A stretch of DNA of 64,000 bases, from positions 434,001-498,000 of the forward strand of contig NZ_AP023396.1 in NCBI RefSeq assembly GCF_014466955.1, read 5' to 3'. The notes below the pieces were generated by a model, which saw only the letters and a list, made by a program, of their open reading frames with translations, had not been told where the DNA came from and did not search any database. Positions 16,412 to 25,194 of the stretch are shown here, one piece after another (position 1 is the first letter of the stretch; each line of letters begins with the position of its first letter). Source of the DNA: Nocardia wallacei (lineage in GTDB: Bacteria > Actinomycetota > Actinomycetes > Mycobacteriales > Mycobacteriaceae). A program made the position numbers and the translations under genes.

Positions 16412-18441
16412 TTGCCCTTACCTTCCACGGTGTCGAGTACGTCCCGGATGCCCAGGCGCCGCATACCGCGCGCCCCGGCCGCGCGCATGGCACCCAGCGC
16501 GAAGCCGAGTTTCGCTGTGCTGTAGGGGAACCAGAACAGTTCCTTCTGCTGCGTCGGCAGCATCGGGGCGGTGACGGCCTGCTTACGGCAGTACTTGCGC
16601 ACGCCGTCCGCGCCGCCCCAGCGGTAGCCGACACCCGACTGCTGCCAGCCGCCCATCGGCAGCGCGAAATTGAACAGGTTGGCGAACACGTCGTTGATGT
16701 TCACCGCGCCCGCGTTCAGTTGCCGGGCGATGCGTTCGCCGCGGGACTTGTCACCGGTCCACACCGATGCCGACAGCCCGTAGATCGAATCGTTCGCCAG
16801 CGCAACGGCTTCGGCCTCGTCGGCCACCTTCATCACCGGCAGTGTCGGGCCGAAGGTCTCCTCGGTCATGCAGGCCATGCCATGGTCGACACCTACCAGT
16901 ACGGTCGGCTCGAAGAAGGTACCCACGCCGGTGGGTTTGCCGCCGGTGAGCACCTCGGCGCCCTTGGCCACCGCGTCCTCGACATGCCGCGACACGATGT
17001 CGCGCTGTGCCTCGTTGGCCAGAGCGCCTATGTCGTAACGGGATTCACGGCCGTCGGTGCCCTGGCGCAGCTCGCGCACGTGCTCGGTGAGCTTGGCGAC
17101 GAACTCGTCGTACACCGGCTCCTCGACGTAGACCCGCTCCACCGAGATGCACACCTGGCCCGCGTTGAACAGTCCGCCGAACGCGATGCCGTAGGCGGCC
17201 CGGTCGATATCGGCGTCGGCGAGCACGATCGCGGGATCCTTGCCGCCGAGTTCCAGGCTGTAGGGGATGAGCCGGTCCACACAGGCGGCGGCGATCGCGC
17301 GACCGGTCCTGGTGGATCCGGTGAACTGCACGTAATCGACGGTATTCACCACGGCCGCACCGGTTTCCCCGGCGCCGGTCGCCACCGCGAGCACCGGCGG
17401 CGCGCCGATCTCCGCCCAGCCGCGCGCCAGCTCCAGCGCCGACAGCGGCGTCACCTCAGAGGGCTTCAGCAGCACCGCCGCGCCCGCGGCCAGCGCCGGG
17501 ATCACGTCCAGCGCGGGCATGGCGAGCGGGAAGTTCCACGGCGTGATCACCCCGACCACCGGATACGGCCGGTACACGGTGGTCAGCCGCTTCACCCGGG
17601 CCAGGGGGCTGTGCGGCGAGGGGTGCTCGTCGGCGAGGAACTTCCCCGCGCGGCGCGCGTAGTAGCCGATCAGGTCCACCGCGAAGCTGGGATCGATGAG
17701 TGCGTCCACGCGGGGCTTGCCGGTCTCCGACTGGAGCACGTCGGCGAGGTGATCGGTGTTGTCGATCAGCCAGTCCTGCAGTTTCAGCAGCCAGCGCTTG
17801 CGGCCCTGGGCGCCGATCGCCTCCCACTCGGGCTGATACAGCCGCAGTTGCCGCACCTTCTCCGCGACCGCGTCGGGTGTGTCCACCGGTACCCGGCCGA
17901 TCACCGTCCCGTTCGCGGGATTGCGGACCTCGATCTCGGTAGCCACCGATTTCGCGGGGGCTTCGCGCGGTGCCTGTTCGGCTGGGACTGTTTGTGCCGC
18001 AGCCTGTTCGGCTGGGGCTTCTTGCACCGCTTGTTCGGCTGGGGCTGTTTGTGCCGCTGCCGGTTCGGTGGGGGCTTCCCGCACCGCCTTGTCGGCGGGG
18101 GCTGTTTGTGCCGCTCCCGGTTCGGTGGGGGCTTCCCGCACCGCCTTGTCGGCCGGGACTGCTTGTGCCGCAGCCTTCTTCGCGGGCGCTTTCTTCGGCG
18201 CGGCCTTCTTCGCGGGTGCTTTCTTCGGTGTGGCCTTCTTCGCGGTGGCGCCCGTGGCTGCCTTCTTCGCGGGTGTGCCCTTCGCCGTCGCTTTCCCGGC
18301 CGGAGTTTTCGCGGCGGAGGTCGGCTCGGCCGCCGGGTCGTCCCCGGTAGATTTCCGGGCCGATGTCTTCCGGGCGGATCCGGCGGACTTGCGGGGTGGG
18401 CCCGCCTTGCCCGGTTCGGGCAGCGGGTCGGTGTTCGTCAC
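16408..18441 (-). CDS. Aldehyde dehydrogenase with a long Lys/Ala-Pro N-terminal tail
   Basis: NAD(P)-dependent aldehyde dehydrogenase, succinate-semialdehyde-dehydrogenase-like. The catalytic domain spans the last ~500 residues: TPWNFPLAMP, general base in LELGGKDP, catalytic Cys in GQVCISVERV, and MTEETFGPTLPV. In front lies an unusual ~165-residue tail: histone-H1-like PAKKA/PKKA repeats (~46-90), then four 19-residue Ala/Glu/Pro repeats (~91-165). Start: the frame opens at GTG 18456, but GTG 18441 has GGGAGA 7 bases upstream and is preferred. The tail could bind nucleic acid or polyphosphate or be a flexible tether; this is inference. Operon with the SDR; divergent from the PucR regulator. 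Confidence 0.87.
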   Translation of the reverse strand: MTNTDPLPEPGKAGPPRKSAGSARKTSARKSTGDDPAAEPTSAAKTPAGKATAKGTPAKKAATGATAKKATPKKAPAKKAAPKKAPAKKAAAQAVPADKAVREAPTEPGAAQTAPADKAVREAPTEPAAAQTAPAEQAVQEAPAEQAAAQTVPAEQAPREAPAKSVATEIEVRNPANGTVIGRVPVDTPDAVAEKVRQLRLYQPEWEAIGAQGRKRWLLKLQDWLIDNTDHLADVLQSETGKPRVDALIDPSFAVDLIGYYARRAGKFLADEHPSPHSPLARVKRLTTVYRPYPVVGVITPWNFPLAMPALDVIPALAAGAAVLLKPSEVTPLSALELARGWAEIGAPPVLAVATGAGETGAAVVNTVDYVQFTGSTRTGRAIAAACVDRLIPYSLELGGKDPAIVLADADIDRAAYGIAFGGLFNAGQVCISVERVYVEEPVYDEFVAKLTEHVRELRQGTDGRESRYDIGALANEAQRDIVSRHVEDAVAKGAEVLTGGKPTGVGTFFEPTVLVGVDHGMACMTEETFGPTLPVMKVADEAEAVALANDSIYGLSASVWTGDKSRGERIARQLNAGAVNINDVFANLFNFALPMGGWQQSGVGYRWGGADGVRKYCRKQAVTAPMLPTQQKELFWFPYSTAKLGFALGAMRAAGARGMRRLGIRDVLDTVEGKGK
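17947..18171 (-). repeat. Four 57-bp tandem repeats in the aldehyde dehydrogenase tail
   Basis: Units encode 19-residue repeats of the form AAQTAPADKAVREAPTEPA; the last unit is 18 residues. Copies two and three differ by a few substitutions only, indicating recent expansion. Confidence 0.9.
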
Positions 18442-18483
18442 GATCTGTTCTCCCACATGCGCTGCGTTGCGACTCTGTGAATC

Positions 18484-18496
18484 AGTTCACTGAACT
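18484..18496. promoter_or_regulatory. Operator-like inverted repeat between ALDH and PucR genes
   Basis: AGTTCA-C-TGAACT is a perfect 6-1-6 palindrome in the divergent promoter region. An imperfect palindrome (TTGT...ACAA, 18558-18574) lies closer to the regulator gene. Either is a candidate site for the PucR-type regulator; binding is inferred. Confidence 0.45.
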
Positions 18497-18591
18497 ATGA
18501 TCGTGACACAATCCTCGAGCGAGTTCTTGGCTTCGACGGTCAATGACCGCGGGCAATTTTGTATTCAGGACACAAATTTCGGAGGTCTGTC

Positions 18592-19890
18592 GTGGCGGTC
18601 GGGCCACCCGACGTAGTGGTGCGGCAGTGGATCGCCGACTTCGTCGCCGAGACGCTGCGCAGCGACACCCTGGAACAGGTCGTCGACCGGCTCGACCTGG
18701 CGATCGTCCGGCGCGTGCCCGAACTCGCCGACCGCGACATGCGCCGGGACCTGCAGGCCAGCACCCGGGCCCACGCGCTGGCGGTCCTGGGCGGCCTCAC
18801 CCAGGACAAACTGGACTATCCGGTGCCGCCGGAGGCGCACGCCTTCGCCCGCACCATCGCCCGGCGCGGCCACGACCTCCGCCTGCTGCTGCGGGTCTAT
18901 CACGTCGGCCAGGAGGCGGTACTCGAATACATGACGGAGGTCCTCGAGGCGCGGCAACTGCCCCCGAACACCGAACGGGCGACCCTCCTGCGCCTGTTCG
19001 ATCGGTCCACCCGCTGGATCAGCACCTCTATCGAGGCCCTGACCGACACCTTCATGGAAGAGCGCGAACGCGGCCTGCGCGCGGCGCTCAACCAGCGCAC
19101 CGAAATCATCCGCGCGTTGCTGGCCGGTGAGGAGTTGGACGCCGACCAGGCCACCACCCGCCTGGGTTACCGGCTGGCGCAGCGGCACCTCGCCTGCGTG
19201 CTGTGGACGGAGGACGCCACCGGCGTACTCGCGGTCGCGGACGGGTCACCGGTCGCCCCCGGTGAGAGCGAAACCCTCGGCCTGCTGGAACGGATGGCCG
19301 CCCGGCTCGCGGCCGCGGTCGGCAACGGCGCGGTGCTCACGGTGCCGTCGGGAGCCGCCGCGCTGTGGTCGTGGATCGGAGTCGACGGCGACCCCGACCA
19401 CCTACCCGCGGCATTCGACGCGGCGGCCACAGGTCTCGCCGTCCCCGCGGCCATCGAGACCTCGGTGCGGATCGCGGTCGGCACACCCGCCGACCACATC
19501 GCCGGTTTCCGCCGGAGTCACCGCGAAGCGGTTGCCGCCCGCCACGTGGCCGAACGCGCCGCTCACCCCGTCCCGCGTCTGCTGCGATACCCCGACGTGG
19601 AGGTCGCCTACCTGGCAGGCGCGGACGAGCCGGCGATGCGCGCCCTGATCGCCCGCGAACTAGGCCCCCTGGCGTCCCCCGACCTCAGCTCCGCCCGCCT
19701 CCGCCACACTCTGCACGCCTACCTCCGCTCCCACCGCAGCCCCGACGCCACCGCGAAAACCCTTGGCGTCCACAAGAACACAGTCCGCTACCGAATCCAC
19801 CGAATAGAACAACTCCTGGGCCACCCGATAGCCTCCCGCACCCTCCAGCTGGAAATCGCCCTCGACTGCACAGCTATCTACGGCGTGTAA
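18592..19890 (+). CDS. PucR-type helix-turn-helix regulator
   Basis: 432-residue regulator. The N-terminal half is helical with an RsbT-co-antagonist-like sensor, the middle resembles the GGDEF-like domain of PucR/CdaR proteins, and the C-terminus has the PucR HTH (LRSHRSPDATAKTLGVHKNTVRYRIHRIEQLLG). Start GTG 18592 has GGAGG 7 bases upstream, preferred over the TTG at 18559. Divergent from the ALDH-SDR operon, which it probably controls; regulators of this group often sense the aldehyde or acid of the adjacent pathway. Confidence 0.88.
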   Translation: MAVGPPDVVVRQWIADFVAETLRSDTLEQVVDRLDLAIVRRVPELADRDMRRDLQASTRAHALAVLGGLTQDKLDYPVPPEAHAFARTIARRGHDLRLLLRVYHVGQEAVLEYMTEVLEARQLPPNTERATLLRLFDRSTRWISTSIEALTDTFMEERERGLRAALNQRTEIIRALLAGEELDADQATTRLGYRLAQRHLACVLWTEDATGVLAVADGSPVAPGESETLGLLERMAARLAAAVGNGAVLTVPSGAAALWSWIGVDGDPDHLPAAFDAAATGLAVPAAIETSVRIAVGTPADHIAGFRRSHREAVAARHVAERAAHPVPRLLRYPDVEVAYLAGADEPAMRALIARELGPLASPDLSSARLRHTLHAYLRSHRSPDATAKTLGVHKNTVRYRIHRIEQLLGHPIASRTLQLEIALDCTAIYGV

Positions 19891-19908
19891 CCGCAGGTCA
19901 CTCCAGCG

Positions 19909-20052
19909 GCTCGTGCACCCTCGAGGTTTGCGTCTGTGGCCTGTGCGCTCTCGGGGTTCGCGTCTGCGGCCTGTGCGCTCTCGGGGCTTGCGTCTGCGGC
20001 TCGTGCGCTCTCAAGGTTTACGCCTGCGGCCTGTGCACCCCCGAGGTTCGCG
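19909..20052. repeat. Five 30-bp tandem repeats
   Basis: Four full units (19909, 19939, 19969, 19999) and a partial fifth (20029), each starting GC-C/T-C/T-GTGC. They read through in one plus frame as Cys/Ala/Leu-rich peptide, but no start or ribosome site supports translation. They abut the inverted repeat that follows. Confidence 0.85.
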
Positions 20053-20138
20053 GCCCGGCTCGATTCTGGACTGACGGAGCGGGGGAGCGAAGCGGAGGAG
20101 CGGAGGAGGGAAGAATCGAGCCACAGGGGCCGCGAACC
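20045..20138. repeat. Long imperfect inverted repeat around a purine-rich loop
   Basis: Left arm 20045-20067 pairs with right arm 20112-20138: 11 inner and 12 outer base pairs are perfect, interrupted by the 4-base bulge 20123-20126. The 44-base loop is purine-rich (GGAGCGAAGCGGAGGAGCGG). Its form resembles an extragenic palindromic element or a small non-autonomous mobile element. Confidence 0.75.
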
Positions 20139-20161
20139 CGCGACGCCGGAGGCGGCGCCAA

Positions 20162-20395
20162 TTAACGCAGCGGGGAGTCCGTGACCGGTGGCAACCCCCG
20201 TTCCGGCAATTCGGCGAGCAGCTCGGTGGTGGCCGCGGCGACGGCCGCGACCGCCTTGTCGAAGGCCGGTTTGGTGGTGGACGACAGGCCGGACAGGCCA
20301 CCGACCTTGCGCACGTATTCCTGTGCGGCCGCGTATATTTCCTGCTCGGTCGCAGGGGGCTCGAGCCCACGCAGGACGGTGATGTTTCCACTCAT
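20162..20395 (-). CDS. DUF2277 protein
   Basis: 77-residue protein of the DUF2277 family: MSGNITVLRGLEPPATEQEI and the AAAQEYVRKVGGLSG segment match the family's opening helix and core. Function unknown; small, acidic-basic balanced and soluble. ATG 20395 has TAATCT 6 bases upstream, indicating leaderless transcription. Its stop codon touches one copy of a dispersed repeat (20139-20163) whose second copy lies 109 bases upstream of its start, so the gene is bracketed by repeats. Confidence 0.85.
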   Translation of the reverse strand: MSGNITVLRGLEPPATEQEIYAAAQEYVRKVGGLSGLSSTTKPAFDKAVAAVAAATTELLAELPERGLPPVTDSPLR

Positions 20396-20401
20396 GGCCA
20401 G

Positions 20402-20407
20402 AGATTA
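20402..20407 (-). promoter_or_regulatory. -10 element for the DUF2277 gene
   Basis: TAATCT on the minus strand, 6 bases from ATG 20395; leaderless arrangement. Confidence 0.5.
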
Positions 20408-20503
20408 GCGCTCGGTACCGGACCGCGACAGGGCAAGAATGTACTGATGTGAAAATTGTGTGTTGCGCTTGCCGGCTACTTCGCGGGCGCGTCGTGGCGA
20501 ACA

Positions 20504-20526
20504 CGCGACGCCGGAGGCAGCGCAAT
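20504..20526. repeat. Second copy of the dispersed repeat at 20139-20163
   Basis: CGCGACGCCGGAGGC followed by a GC-rich stretch ending in AATT recurs at 20139-20163 and here, with GAAC just upstream in both. It looks like a truncated relic of the same element. Confidence 0.7.
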
Positions 20527-20553
20527 TCCGCGCGGTGGGACACAATCGGAGGC

Positions 20554-21381
20554 ATGGCTGCCCGCGACGTGCCGACGCTGACCACCTTTCCCTACGAGGA
20601 GCTGGACCGGCGCGAGGAAGATCACTGGTCCGGTGCGCAGGTTTCCGACGACGAGTTGCGCGCTCTGTCGCTGGGCGCGTTCTACTCTGCGCGCTGGGAC
20701 GCCTTCCACGACGCGCTGCTGCTCGGCCCGGAGCGCGAACATCCGATGGGCGACCGCCGCGAACTGGCCATCGACACGCTGACCGGCGCGTGGGGCATCA
20801 CCGACGGCACCGAGGCGATGGCCTCGATGGAGCAGCTGCTCGACGGCATGCACTCCCCGCTGTACGCGCTGGTGCACCCGCTGGTGTCCACGGCGATCAA
20901 TTCGCCCGAACGGGATCGTTTCGGTGAGCGGGCCGATCGGCACCGCGCTTTTCTGCGGCAGGTGGGCGCGTTTCGCGGGATGGACAATCCCGAGGCGCTG
21001 GTGCGCGATTACGACATCTGGTCGCAGGCGATCAAGCTGGGCCTCATCGATCATCTGGTGCAGCCGCTGCCGGCCGATATCGAGGCGTGGGATCTGGCCC
21101 GGGTGGTGGCGGTGGCGCGGATGGCGTTCACGGCCGGATATCTCGACGCGGATGTCGCCTGGGATTACGTGATGCGGGCGTTGCCGTCGGCGCAGCGGCG
21201 CTATCGCAATTGGCGTCAGTTCGGTGATTCGTTCATTACCGGCTGGACCTACTGGCAGGCGTGCGAGGATCTGGCCGAGCTGAAATCCGGCGGGGTCGAT
21301 CGGCGCCTGGAACTGGTCCGCCTGTGGTTGCGGCCGACCAGCCCCTGGCGTCGAATCTCGTTGCAGTCCACCGACGAATGA
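20554..21381 (+). CDS. DUF1266 protein
   Basis: 275-residue protein with the DUF1266 pattern: AWGITDGTEAMASMEQLLDG near the middle and the C-terminal FITGWTYWQA segment, rich in Trp and Tyr. The function of the family is unknown; some members sit near secretion or toxin genes. The frame is open to 20449 through repeat DNA, but ATG 20554 with GGAGG 4 bases upstream is the clear start. No signal peptide. Convergent with the PH-like gene. Confidence 0.85.
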   Translation: MAARDVPTLTTFPYEELDRREEDHWSGAQVSDDELRALSLGAFYSARWDAFHDALLLGPEREHPMGDRRELAIDTLTGAWGITDGTEAMASMEQLLDGMHSPLYALVHPLVSTAINSPERDRFGERADRHRAFLRQVGAFRGMDNPEALVRDYDIWSQAIKLGLIDHLVQPLPADIEAWDLARVVAVARMAFTAGYLDADVAWDYVMRALPSAQRRYRNWRQFGDSFITGWTYWQACEDLAELKSGGVDRRLELVRLWLRPTSPWRRISLQSTDE

Positions 21382-21420
21382 GCCCTATCGCCCGAATTTC
21401 CGGCGCGGTCGGGGCGGCGC

Positions 21421-21458
21421 TCAGTCGGGGAGGGAACGGTCAGTCGGGGAGGGAGCGG
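21421..21458. repeat. 19-bp tandem duplication at the 3' end of the PH-like gene
   Basis: Two copies of TCAGTCGGGGAGGGAACGG/…AGCGG lie head to tail. The inner copy contains the last codons and TGA of the minus-strand gene; the outer copy lies just past it. Confidence 0.85.
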
Positions 21459-22360
21459 AGGATACCGCGGCCGTAGCGCTGGAACTGCGCGTCGTCGACC
21501 ATGCCGAGCGAATGCCGCTCCACCAGCAGCTCCCACTCCGAATACAGTTGCGCCACACCGGGATCCGGCGGCGCGATGGCGCCGTCGGCGGCCTCGCGCT
21601 GGATCGCGAAGGTGAGCGCGCCGACCACCCGGTCGGTATCGGCGCGGTCGTATCCGGTGAAGCGCAGCGTGGTGTTGCCGTCGGTCACCTCGATGCCGTA
21701 CTCGCCGGTGTGGCCCGGGTCGTCGGTCAGCCGCGCCGACAGCAGCGCCTGAACGGGCATCTCGTAGGCGGTGCGGTTACCGGCCGCGGTCGAGACGAAC
21801 AGCATGCGGGTGGTGGTGACCGCGAGCAGTCCCCGCCCGCGCCCGGCCGGTGGTTCCGCCCCGGCCAGCGCCGCTTCCAGTGCGAACTCCTCGGGGGTGA
21901 CCAGTTTGTGTAAGTCCGCGATGGCCGCGCGGGCCTCGCGCCGCGGCGCCATCCGGCGGACCGCCCGGTCCACGTCGGCCCGGATCGGACCGGCCTTGCC
22001 CCACGTGGGGGCGGGCGGGGTGAGGTCGGGCACGGACATATCGATGCGCTGCGTCGCCACGATCTGGGCGTTGATCCGCTCCACGATCACGGTGGCGGCC
22101 GGCACGTCGTGCTCGGCGATCAGCACCGGCAGCGGGGTGCGGTCGGCCGGTATGCCGGTCAGCAGCGAGGTGGGGTATCGCAGGTAGATCTCGATGACGA
22201 CGGCGTCGTCGCTGCGCCGGTTCAGCCGGACCTTGAGCAGATCGGAGATCGGCACGTCGAGCACGCGCTCGCCGTCGGTCCCGCCGGGGCGCAGCACCTG
22301 CAGGCGCCCGCCGCCGTGACGCAGAATCGCTGTGGGTGTCCGTAGCTCGACTATGTCCAT
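21440..22360 (-). CDS. Conserved hypothetical with PH-like fold segment
   Basis: 306-residue protein. Residues ~1-75 form a beta-rich domain (DIVELRTPTAILRHGGG); residues ~165-260 contain LLAVTTTRMLFVS followed by alternating strands and a terminal helix, the pattern of bacterial PH (YokE/bPH) domains; the end has a short SHOCT-like helix (FQRYGRGILRSL). No membrane segment. Start: ATG 22360 with GGGGGT directly upstream rather than the GTG 75 bases earlier. Divergent from ftsH. Function unknown. Confidence 0.7.
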   Translation of the reverse strand: MDIVELRTPTAILRHGGGRLQVLRPGGTDGERVLDVPISDLLKVRLNRRSDDAVVIEIYLRYPTSLLTGIPADRTPLPVLIAEHDVPAATVIVERINAQIVATQRIDMSVPDLTPPAPTWGKAGPIRADVDRAVRRMAPRREARAAIADLHKLVTPEEFALEAALAGAEPPAGRGRGLLAVTTTRMLFVSTAAGNRTAYEMPVQALLSARLTDDPGHTGEYGIEVTDGNTTLRFTGYDRADTDRVVGALTFAIQREAADGAIAPPDPGVAQLYSEWELLVERHSLGMVDDAQFQRYGRGILRSLPD

Positions 22361-22674
22361 ACCCCCTGCGCTCTTGTTGTGTCGTGCCTCACAATAGGTC
22401 GTACATGCCATGATTGTTGCCACTCGGGAAGACACTCACCGGTGTCCACCCGACAAGGCCGGGAACCACCTGCGTTCTCCGACCGTTCATCAGTTGAACT
22501 GCATCAGCTGCCGAACTGCGCGATGTAACGAGTAGACCGTACGCGGTAACGTGGCTTGTCCGCATCCGTTCCGCCGGACCCGGCCGGGATTCGGAACGGT
22601 TACGGAACGCCCGTATGCATCGTAGGCACGCACCCGGATACACCGGAAAGGACTGGCCAGCCGGCCGACGCTCT
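22361..22674. other. Divergent promoter region between the PH-like gene and ftsH
   Basis: 314 bases with no gene. It holds a direct repeat GGAACGGTTACGGAACG (22593-22609) close to ftsH and GTAACG copies at 22523 and 22546. I cannot assign -10 and -35 boxes with confidence. The frame of ftsH is open back to 22615, but homology begins at 22675. Confidence 0.5.
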
Positions 22675-25065
22675 ATGAACCGCAAGACAGTGTTTCGCAA
22701 CCTGGCCATAGTCGCGGGCATCCTGCTCGTGATCTATCTGGTCAGCTACTTCAGCAACGACACGCGCGGCTGGAAGAACGTCGATACCTCGGTGGCGCTC
22801 ACCCAACTGCAGGACAAGCCCAACGTCAAGCAGGTCCAGATCGATGACAAGGAACAGCAGCTGCGCATCACCCTGAACAAGGGCACCGATGCGACCGGCG
22901 GCGAGACCCAGATCATCGCCAAGTACCCCGGCGGCAGCGAGGTCTCCTCGCAGATCCTGAAGGACGTGCAGGCCTCGGGCGCGCCGTACAACACGAGCGT
23001 CAAACAGGACAGCTGGTTCACCCAGATCCTGCTGTTCGTGCTGCCGATGGTGATCCTGCTCGGCCTGTTCGTCTTCGTGATGGCCCGCATGCAGGGCGGT
23101 GGCCGCGGCGGCATGATGGGCTTCGGCAAATCGAAGGCCAAACAGCTGTCCAAGGACATGCCCAAGACCACGTTCGCGGATGTGGCCGGCGCCGACGAGG
23201 CCGTGGAAGAGCTCTACGAGATCAAAGACTTCCTCCAGAATCCGGCCCGCTACCAGGCGCTGGGCGCCAAGATCCCCAAGGGTGTGCTGCTGTACGGACC
23301 GCCCGGCACCGGTAAGACGCTGCTGGCGCGCGCCGTGGCGGGCGAGGCCGGGGTGCCGTTCTTCACCATCTCCGGTTCGGATTTCGTGGAGATGTTCGTC
23401 GGTGTCGGCGCGTCGCGCGTGCGAGATCTGTTCGATCAGGCCAAGCAGAACAGCCCCTGCATCATCTTCGTCGACGAGATCGACGCGGTCGGGCGGCAGC
23501 GCGGCGCGGGCCTCGGCGGCGGTCACGACGAGCGCGAGCAGACGCTGAACCAGTTGCTGGTGGAGATGGACGGCTTCGGCGACCGCACCGGTGTGATCAT
23601 CATCGCGGCCACCAACCGGCCCGACATCCTGGATCCGGCGCTGCTGCGTCCGGGCCGGTTCGACCGTCAGATCCCGGTCTCGAATCCGGATCTGGCCGGG
23701 CGTCGCGCCATTCTGCGGGTGCACTCGCAGGGCAAGCCGATCGCTCCCGACGCCGACCTGGACGGTCTGGCCAAGCGCACCGTGGGCATGTCCGGCGCCG
23801 ACCTCGCCAATGTCATCAACGAGGCCGCGCTGCTGACCGCCCGCGAGCACGGCAATGTGATCACCGGGCCCGCGCTGGAGGAATCGGTCGATCGCGTGAT
23901 CGGCGGACCGCGCCGTAAGAGCCGCATCATCAGCGAGCACGAGAAGAAGATCACCGCGTATCACGAGGGCGGCCACACCCTGGCCGCGTGGGCGATGCCC
24001 GACATCGAGCCGGTCTACAAGGTGACGATCCTGGCCCGCGGCCGCACCGGCGGCCACGCCATGACCGTGCCCGAGGACGACAAGGGCCTGATGACCCGCT
24101 CGGAGATGATCGCCCGGCTGGTGATGGCGATGGGCGGCCGCGCGGCCGAGGAACTGGTGTTCCACGAGCCGACCACCGGCGCCTCCTCCGACATCGACCA
24201 GGCCACCAAGATCGCCCGCGCGATGGTGACCGAGTACGGCATGAGCGCGCGGCTGGGCGCGGTGCGCTACGGCCAGGAGCAGGGCGACCCGTTCCTGGGC
24301 CGCACCATGGGCACGGCCTCGGACTATTCGCACGAGGTCGCCCGCGAGATCGACGAGGAGGTGCGCAACCTCATCGAGGCCGCGCACACCGAGGCGTGGG
24401 CGATCCTCAACGACTACCGCGACGAACTCGACGCCCTGGCCACCGCCCTGCTCGAACGAGAAACGTTGCACCGCAAGGATCTCGAACAGGTCCTGAGCAC
24501 GGTCGACAAGCGCCCGCGCATCACCGCGTTCAACGACTTCGGCGAGCGCGTCCCGTCGGACCGGCCGCCGGTGAAGACCCCGCGCGAGCTGGCCGCCGAG
24601 CGCGGCGAGCCGTGGCCGGACGAGCAGGAGCAGGCGGTGCGCCGGGCCGCGGCCCAGCCGGTGCCCGCCAACGGCTATCCGCCGGAGCGTGCGGCGGCCC
24701 CGCAGCCGGGCTATCGGCCCGCGCCCCAGCCCGGCGGTTACCCGCAGCCCGGCGGCGGTGCGCCCGCGTACCCGCGGCAGGGCGGCGGCACGCACGGCTC
24801 GCGGCCGGACTACGGCGCCCCGGCGGGCTGGTCGGCGCCCGGCTGGCCGCCGCAGGAGGATGCCCACCCGGATCGCCCGCAGGGCTCCGGCGCCACGGGT
24901 TACGGCGGCGGTTCGCAGCAGGGCGGCGGCTGGGCGCCCGCGGGCGGTCAGCGCTACGGCCGTCCCGGCTGGAACCAGCCCGGTGATCAGGAGGGCTCGG
25001 GTTACCAGCGGCCCAACGGCGAGAGCGAGAGCGGCGATTGGGACGGACCGAACGGCCGGCACTGA
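22675..25065 (+). CDS. ftsH: ATP-dependent zinc metalloprotease FtsH
   Basis: Membrane AAA+ protease that degrades misfolded and regulatory membrane and soluble proteins. Two N-terminal TM segments (~7-25 and ~115-135) flank an extracytoplasmic domain; Walker A is GPPGTGKT (208-215), the second region of homology follows, and the zinc site is HEGGH (430-434). The C-terminal ~170 residues are Gly/Pro/Gln-rich and disordered, as in mycobacteria but of different sequence. Start MNRKTVFRN matches mycobacterial FtsH. It heads the folate gene run. Confidence 0.97.
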   Translation: MNRKTVFRNLAIVAGILLVIYLVSYFSNDTRGWKNVDTSVALTQLQDKPNVKQVQIDDKEQQLRITLNKGTDATGGETQIIAKYPGGSEVSSQILKDVQASGAPYNTSVKQDSWFTQILLFVLPMVILLGLFVFVMARMQGGGRGGMMGFGKSKAKQLSKDMPKTTFADVAGADEAVEELYEIKDFLQNPARYQALGAKIPKGVLLYGPPGTGKTLLARAVAGEAGVPFFTISGSDFVEMFVGVGASRVRDLFDQAKQNSPCIIFVDEIDAVGRQRGAGLGGGHDEREQTLNQLLVEMDGFGDRTGVIIIAATNRPDILDPALLRPGRFDRQIPVSNPDLAGRRAILRVHSQGKPIAPDADLDGLAKRTVGMSGADLANVINEAALLTAREHGNVITGPALEESVDRVIGGPRRKSRIISEHEKKITAYHEGGHTLAAWAMPDIEPVYKVTILARGRTGGHAMTVPEDDKGLMTRSEMIARLVMAMGGRAAEELVFHEPTTGASSDIDQATKIARAMVTEYGMSARLGAVRYGQEQGDPFLGRTMGTASDYSHEVAREIDEEVRNLIEAAHTEAWAILNDYRDELDALATALLERETLHRKDLEQVLSTVDKRPRITAFNDFGERVPSDRPPVKTPRELAAERGEPWPDEQEQAVRRAAAQPVPANGYPPERAAAPQPGYRPAPQPGGYPQPGGGAPAYPRQGGGTHGSRPDYGAPAGWSAPGWPPQEDAHPDRPQGSGATGYGGGSQQGGGWAPAGGQRYGRPGWNQPGDQEGSGYQRPNGESESGDWDGPNGRH

Positions 25066-25194
25066 TCTTCGGTGATTAGGCTCGATAACCGGGATGCCGA
25101 GGAATTACCGGTGTCCCGGTCGTGTTCGAGGCTGGAGGGCCGTGTCCCGCGCAGTCGGGCGCGACATGTTCTCGAGTTGTGGAGGTGTCCCCGA

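Noticed and set aside
19909..20052. Possible CRISPR array from the 30-bp repeats
   Set aside because: The units are contiguous with no unique spacers and no cas genes are nearby; it is a plain tandem repeat.
19878..20585. Minus-strand 235-codon frame through the repeat cluster
   Set aside because: It owes its openness to in-frame 30-bp repeats and overlaps the better supported DUF2277 gene.
22600..25062. 820-codon open frame antisense to ftsH
   Set aside because: Same shadow effect; Arg/Ala/Gly/Leu-biased composition without domains, while the sense strand is FtsH.
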